In this document: positions 4,575 through 5,143 of the stretch, piece by piece | How the letters are laid out: every line of letters starts with the position of its first letter | How positions within the stretch are numbered: the stretch's first letter is position 1 | Assembly (NCBI GenBank): GCA_023356515.1 | Contig: JAKQYG010000213.1 | Location: forward strand, 2,043 to 7,185 | From: Trichodesmium sp. MAG_R04 | GTDB lineage: Bacteria; Cyanobacteriota; Cyanobacteriia; Cyanobacteriales; Microcoleaceae | Length of the DNA: 5,143 nt | Reading direction: 5' to 3' | The notes under the pieces: generated by a model | What the model saw: the letters and a program-made list of their open reading frames with translations, nothing else | The model's database searches: none | What the model was told of the DNA's origin: nothing | Made by a program: the position numbers and the translations under genes

Positions 4575-5143
4575 ATGAACAAACATCTAATCTGTCACTT
4601 CCTCATAGGCCCTCCAGCCTCAGGCAAATCAACTTTTGCTACCCAACTATCAAACCTAGGAAATTATACGATTATTTCTACAGACGCAATACGCTCTCAA
4701 CTCTATGGCAAGGAAACCATCCAAGGAGAATGGAGGGAAATAGAAGCCACCTTACTCAGGCAAATTTCTCAAAGCATCACTGCAGGTATCCCTATCATTT
4801 ACGACGCCACTAATGCCATACGTTCCTATCGCATGGCCCTACTCCAGAAACTACCCCAAAAAAACTGTGAATGGATAGCATGGTATCTAAAAACCTCTTT
4901 TCCTAACTGCCTACAATGGAATAAACAACGCACTCGCCAAGTACCAGAAGATGCTATCAAAAAAATGTTTCAATCTCTGAAAAACTTTCAGCCCATAGTA
5001 GGAGAAGGCTTTGCAACAGTGCATACTATTAAAAATGCTCAATTCAACCCCAAAACAATACAGCAAAACATCAACTCCTTAACCCGCAGCAATATTAACC
5101 GCAAAAACCGTAACTCCTCTGTAGAGTTTCATTCCTACTCCCG
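4575..5143 (+). CDS. P-loop kinase/ATPase of the AAA_33 / polynucleotide-kinase-like group, runs off right edge
   Basis: From ATG 4575-4577 the frame stays open for 189 codons to the window end. A Walker A motif GPPASGKST occupies residues 12-20. STDAIR (35-40) supplies an Asp placed like the phospho-acceptor-activating Asp of T4 polynucleotide kinase. YDATNAIRSYR (76-86) looks like the DATN strand with following arginines, and RTRQVPEDAIKKM (119-131) matches the arginine-bearing lid. EGF at 144-146 follows, as in the family. These are the marks of small P-loop phosphotransferases that phosphorylate RNA/DNA ends or small molecules; the substrate cannot be told. The core is nearly complete by about residue 160, and the basic, Asn-rich tail (TRSNINRKNRN) suggests a further region beyond the edge. 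Shine-Dalgarno pairing is weak, and the start is chosen because Walker A sits at its usual distance from it. Confidence 0.85.
   Translation, partial: MNKHLICHFLIGPPASGKSTFATQLSNLGNYTIISTDAIRSQLYGKETIQGEWREIEATLLRQISQSITAGIPIIYDATNAIRSYRMALLQKLPQKNCEWIAWYLKTSFPNCLQWNKQRTRQVPEDAIKKMFQSLKNFQPIVGEGFATVHTIKNAQFNPKTIQQNINSLTRSNINRKNRNSSVEFHSYS

Overview
The window looks like an accessory, repeat-rich stretch of a low-G+C cyanobacterial chromosome. The pointers are one HIP1 octamer (GCGATCGC at 1266-1273), remnants of gene families that are abundant in cyanobacteria (a VapC/PIN toxin and a small 'restriction endonuclease subunit R'-like protein), and palindromic repeats of a kind I associate with filamentous and colonial cyanobacteria. 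I cannot assign a genus.

Layout. At the left edge the minus strand holds the first 31 codons of an unrecognised gene (1-95). An exact-period tandem array follows, three units of 118 bp (239-592). Next are decayed minus-strand genes: a VapC 3' end (620-679) fused to a frameshifted 'subunit R'-like gene (680-1013), then a second, unrecognised frameshifted gene (1121-1335).

The one large intact gene (1418-3325, plus) encodes a 635-residue RTX-type calcium-binding protein. It consists of two tandem copies of a module of about 315 residues and is followed by a clear rho-independent terminator (3364-3386). Downstream is a G+C-richer, non-coding, strongly self-complementary stretch (about 3447-3587). 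It ends in a Shine-Dalgarno-like GGGGAGG immediately before an ATG that opens MSNR and soon stops. I read this tentatively as an orphan HEARO/omega-RNA with a deleted iscB.

A short plus ORF (3657-3818) with a PIN-like start comes next. Then a second copy of the 118-bp unit plus VapC 3' end appears (3869-4197). It is broken by two copies of one small inverted-repeat element in opposite orientations, each abutting a TA dinucleotide (3912-4012, and from 4198). The right edge holds the first 189 codons of a P-loop kinase/ATPase (4575-5143, running off the window), with an extended -10 promoter about 140 bp upstream of its start.

How it fits together. The only apparently functional genes are the RTX-type protein, the edge kinase and perhaps the left-edge gene, and nothing suggests they share an operon. 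The rest is a graveyard of toxin-antitoxin, nuclease and transposon-linked sequence. The two VapC tails, each with the 118-bp unit downstream, show that one ancestral segment was duplicated on both sides of the RTX gene, then expanded at one site and invaded by small elements at the other.
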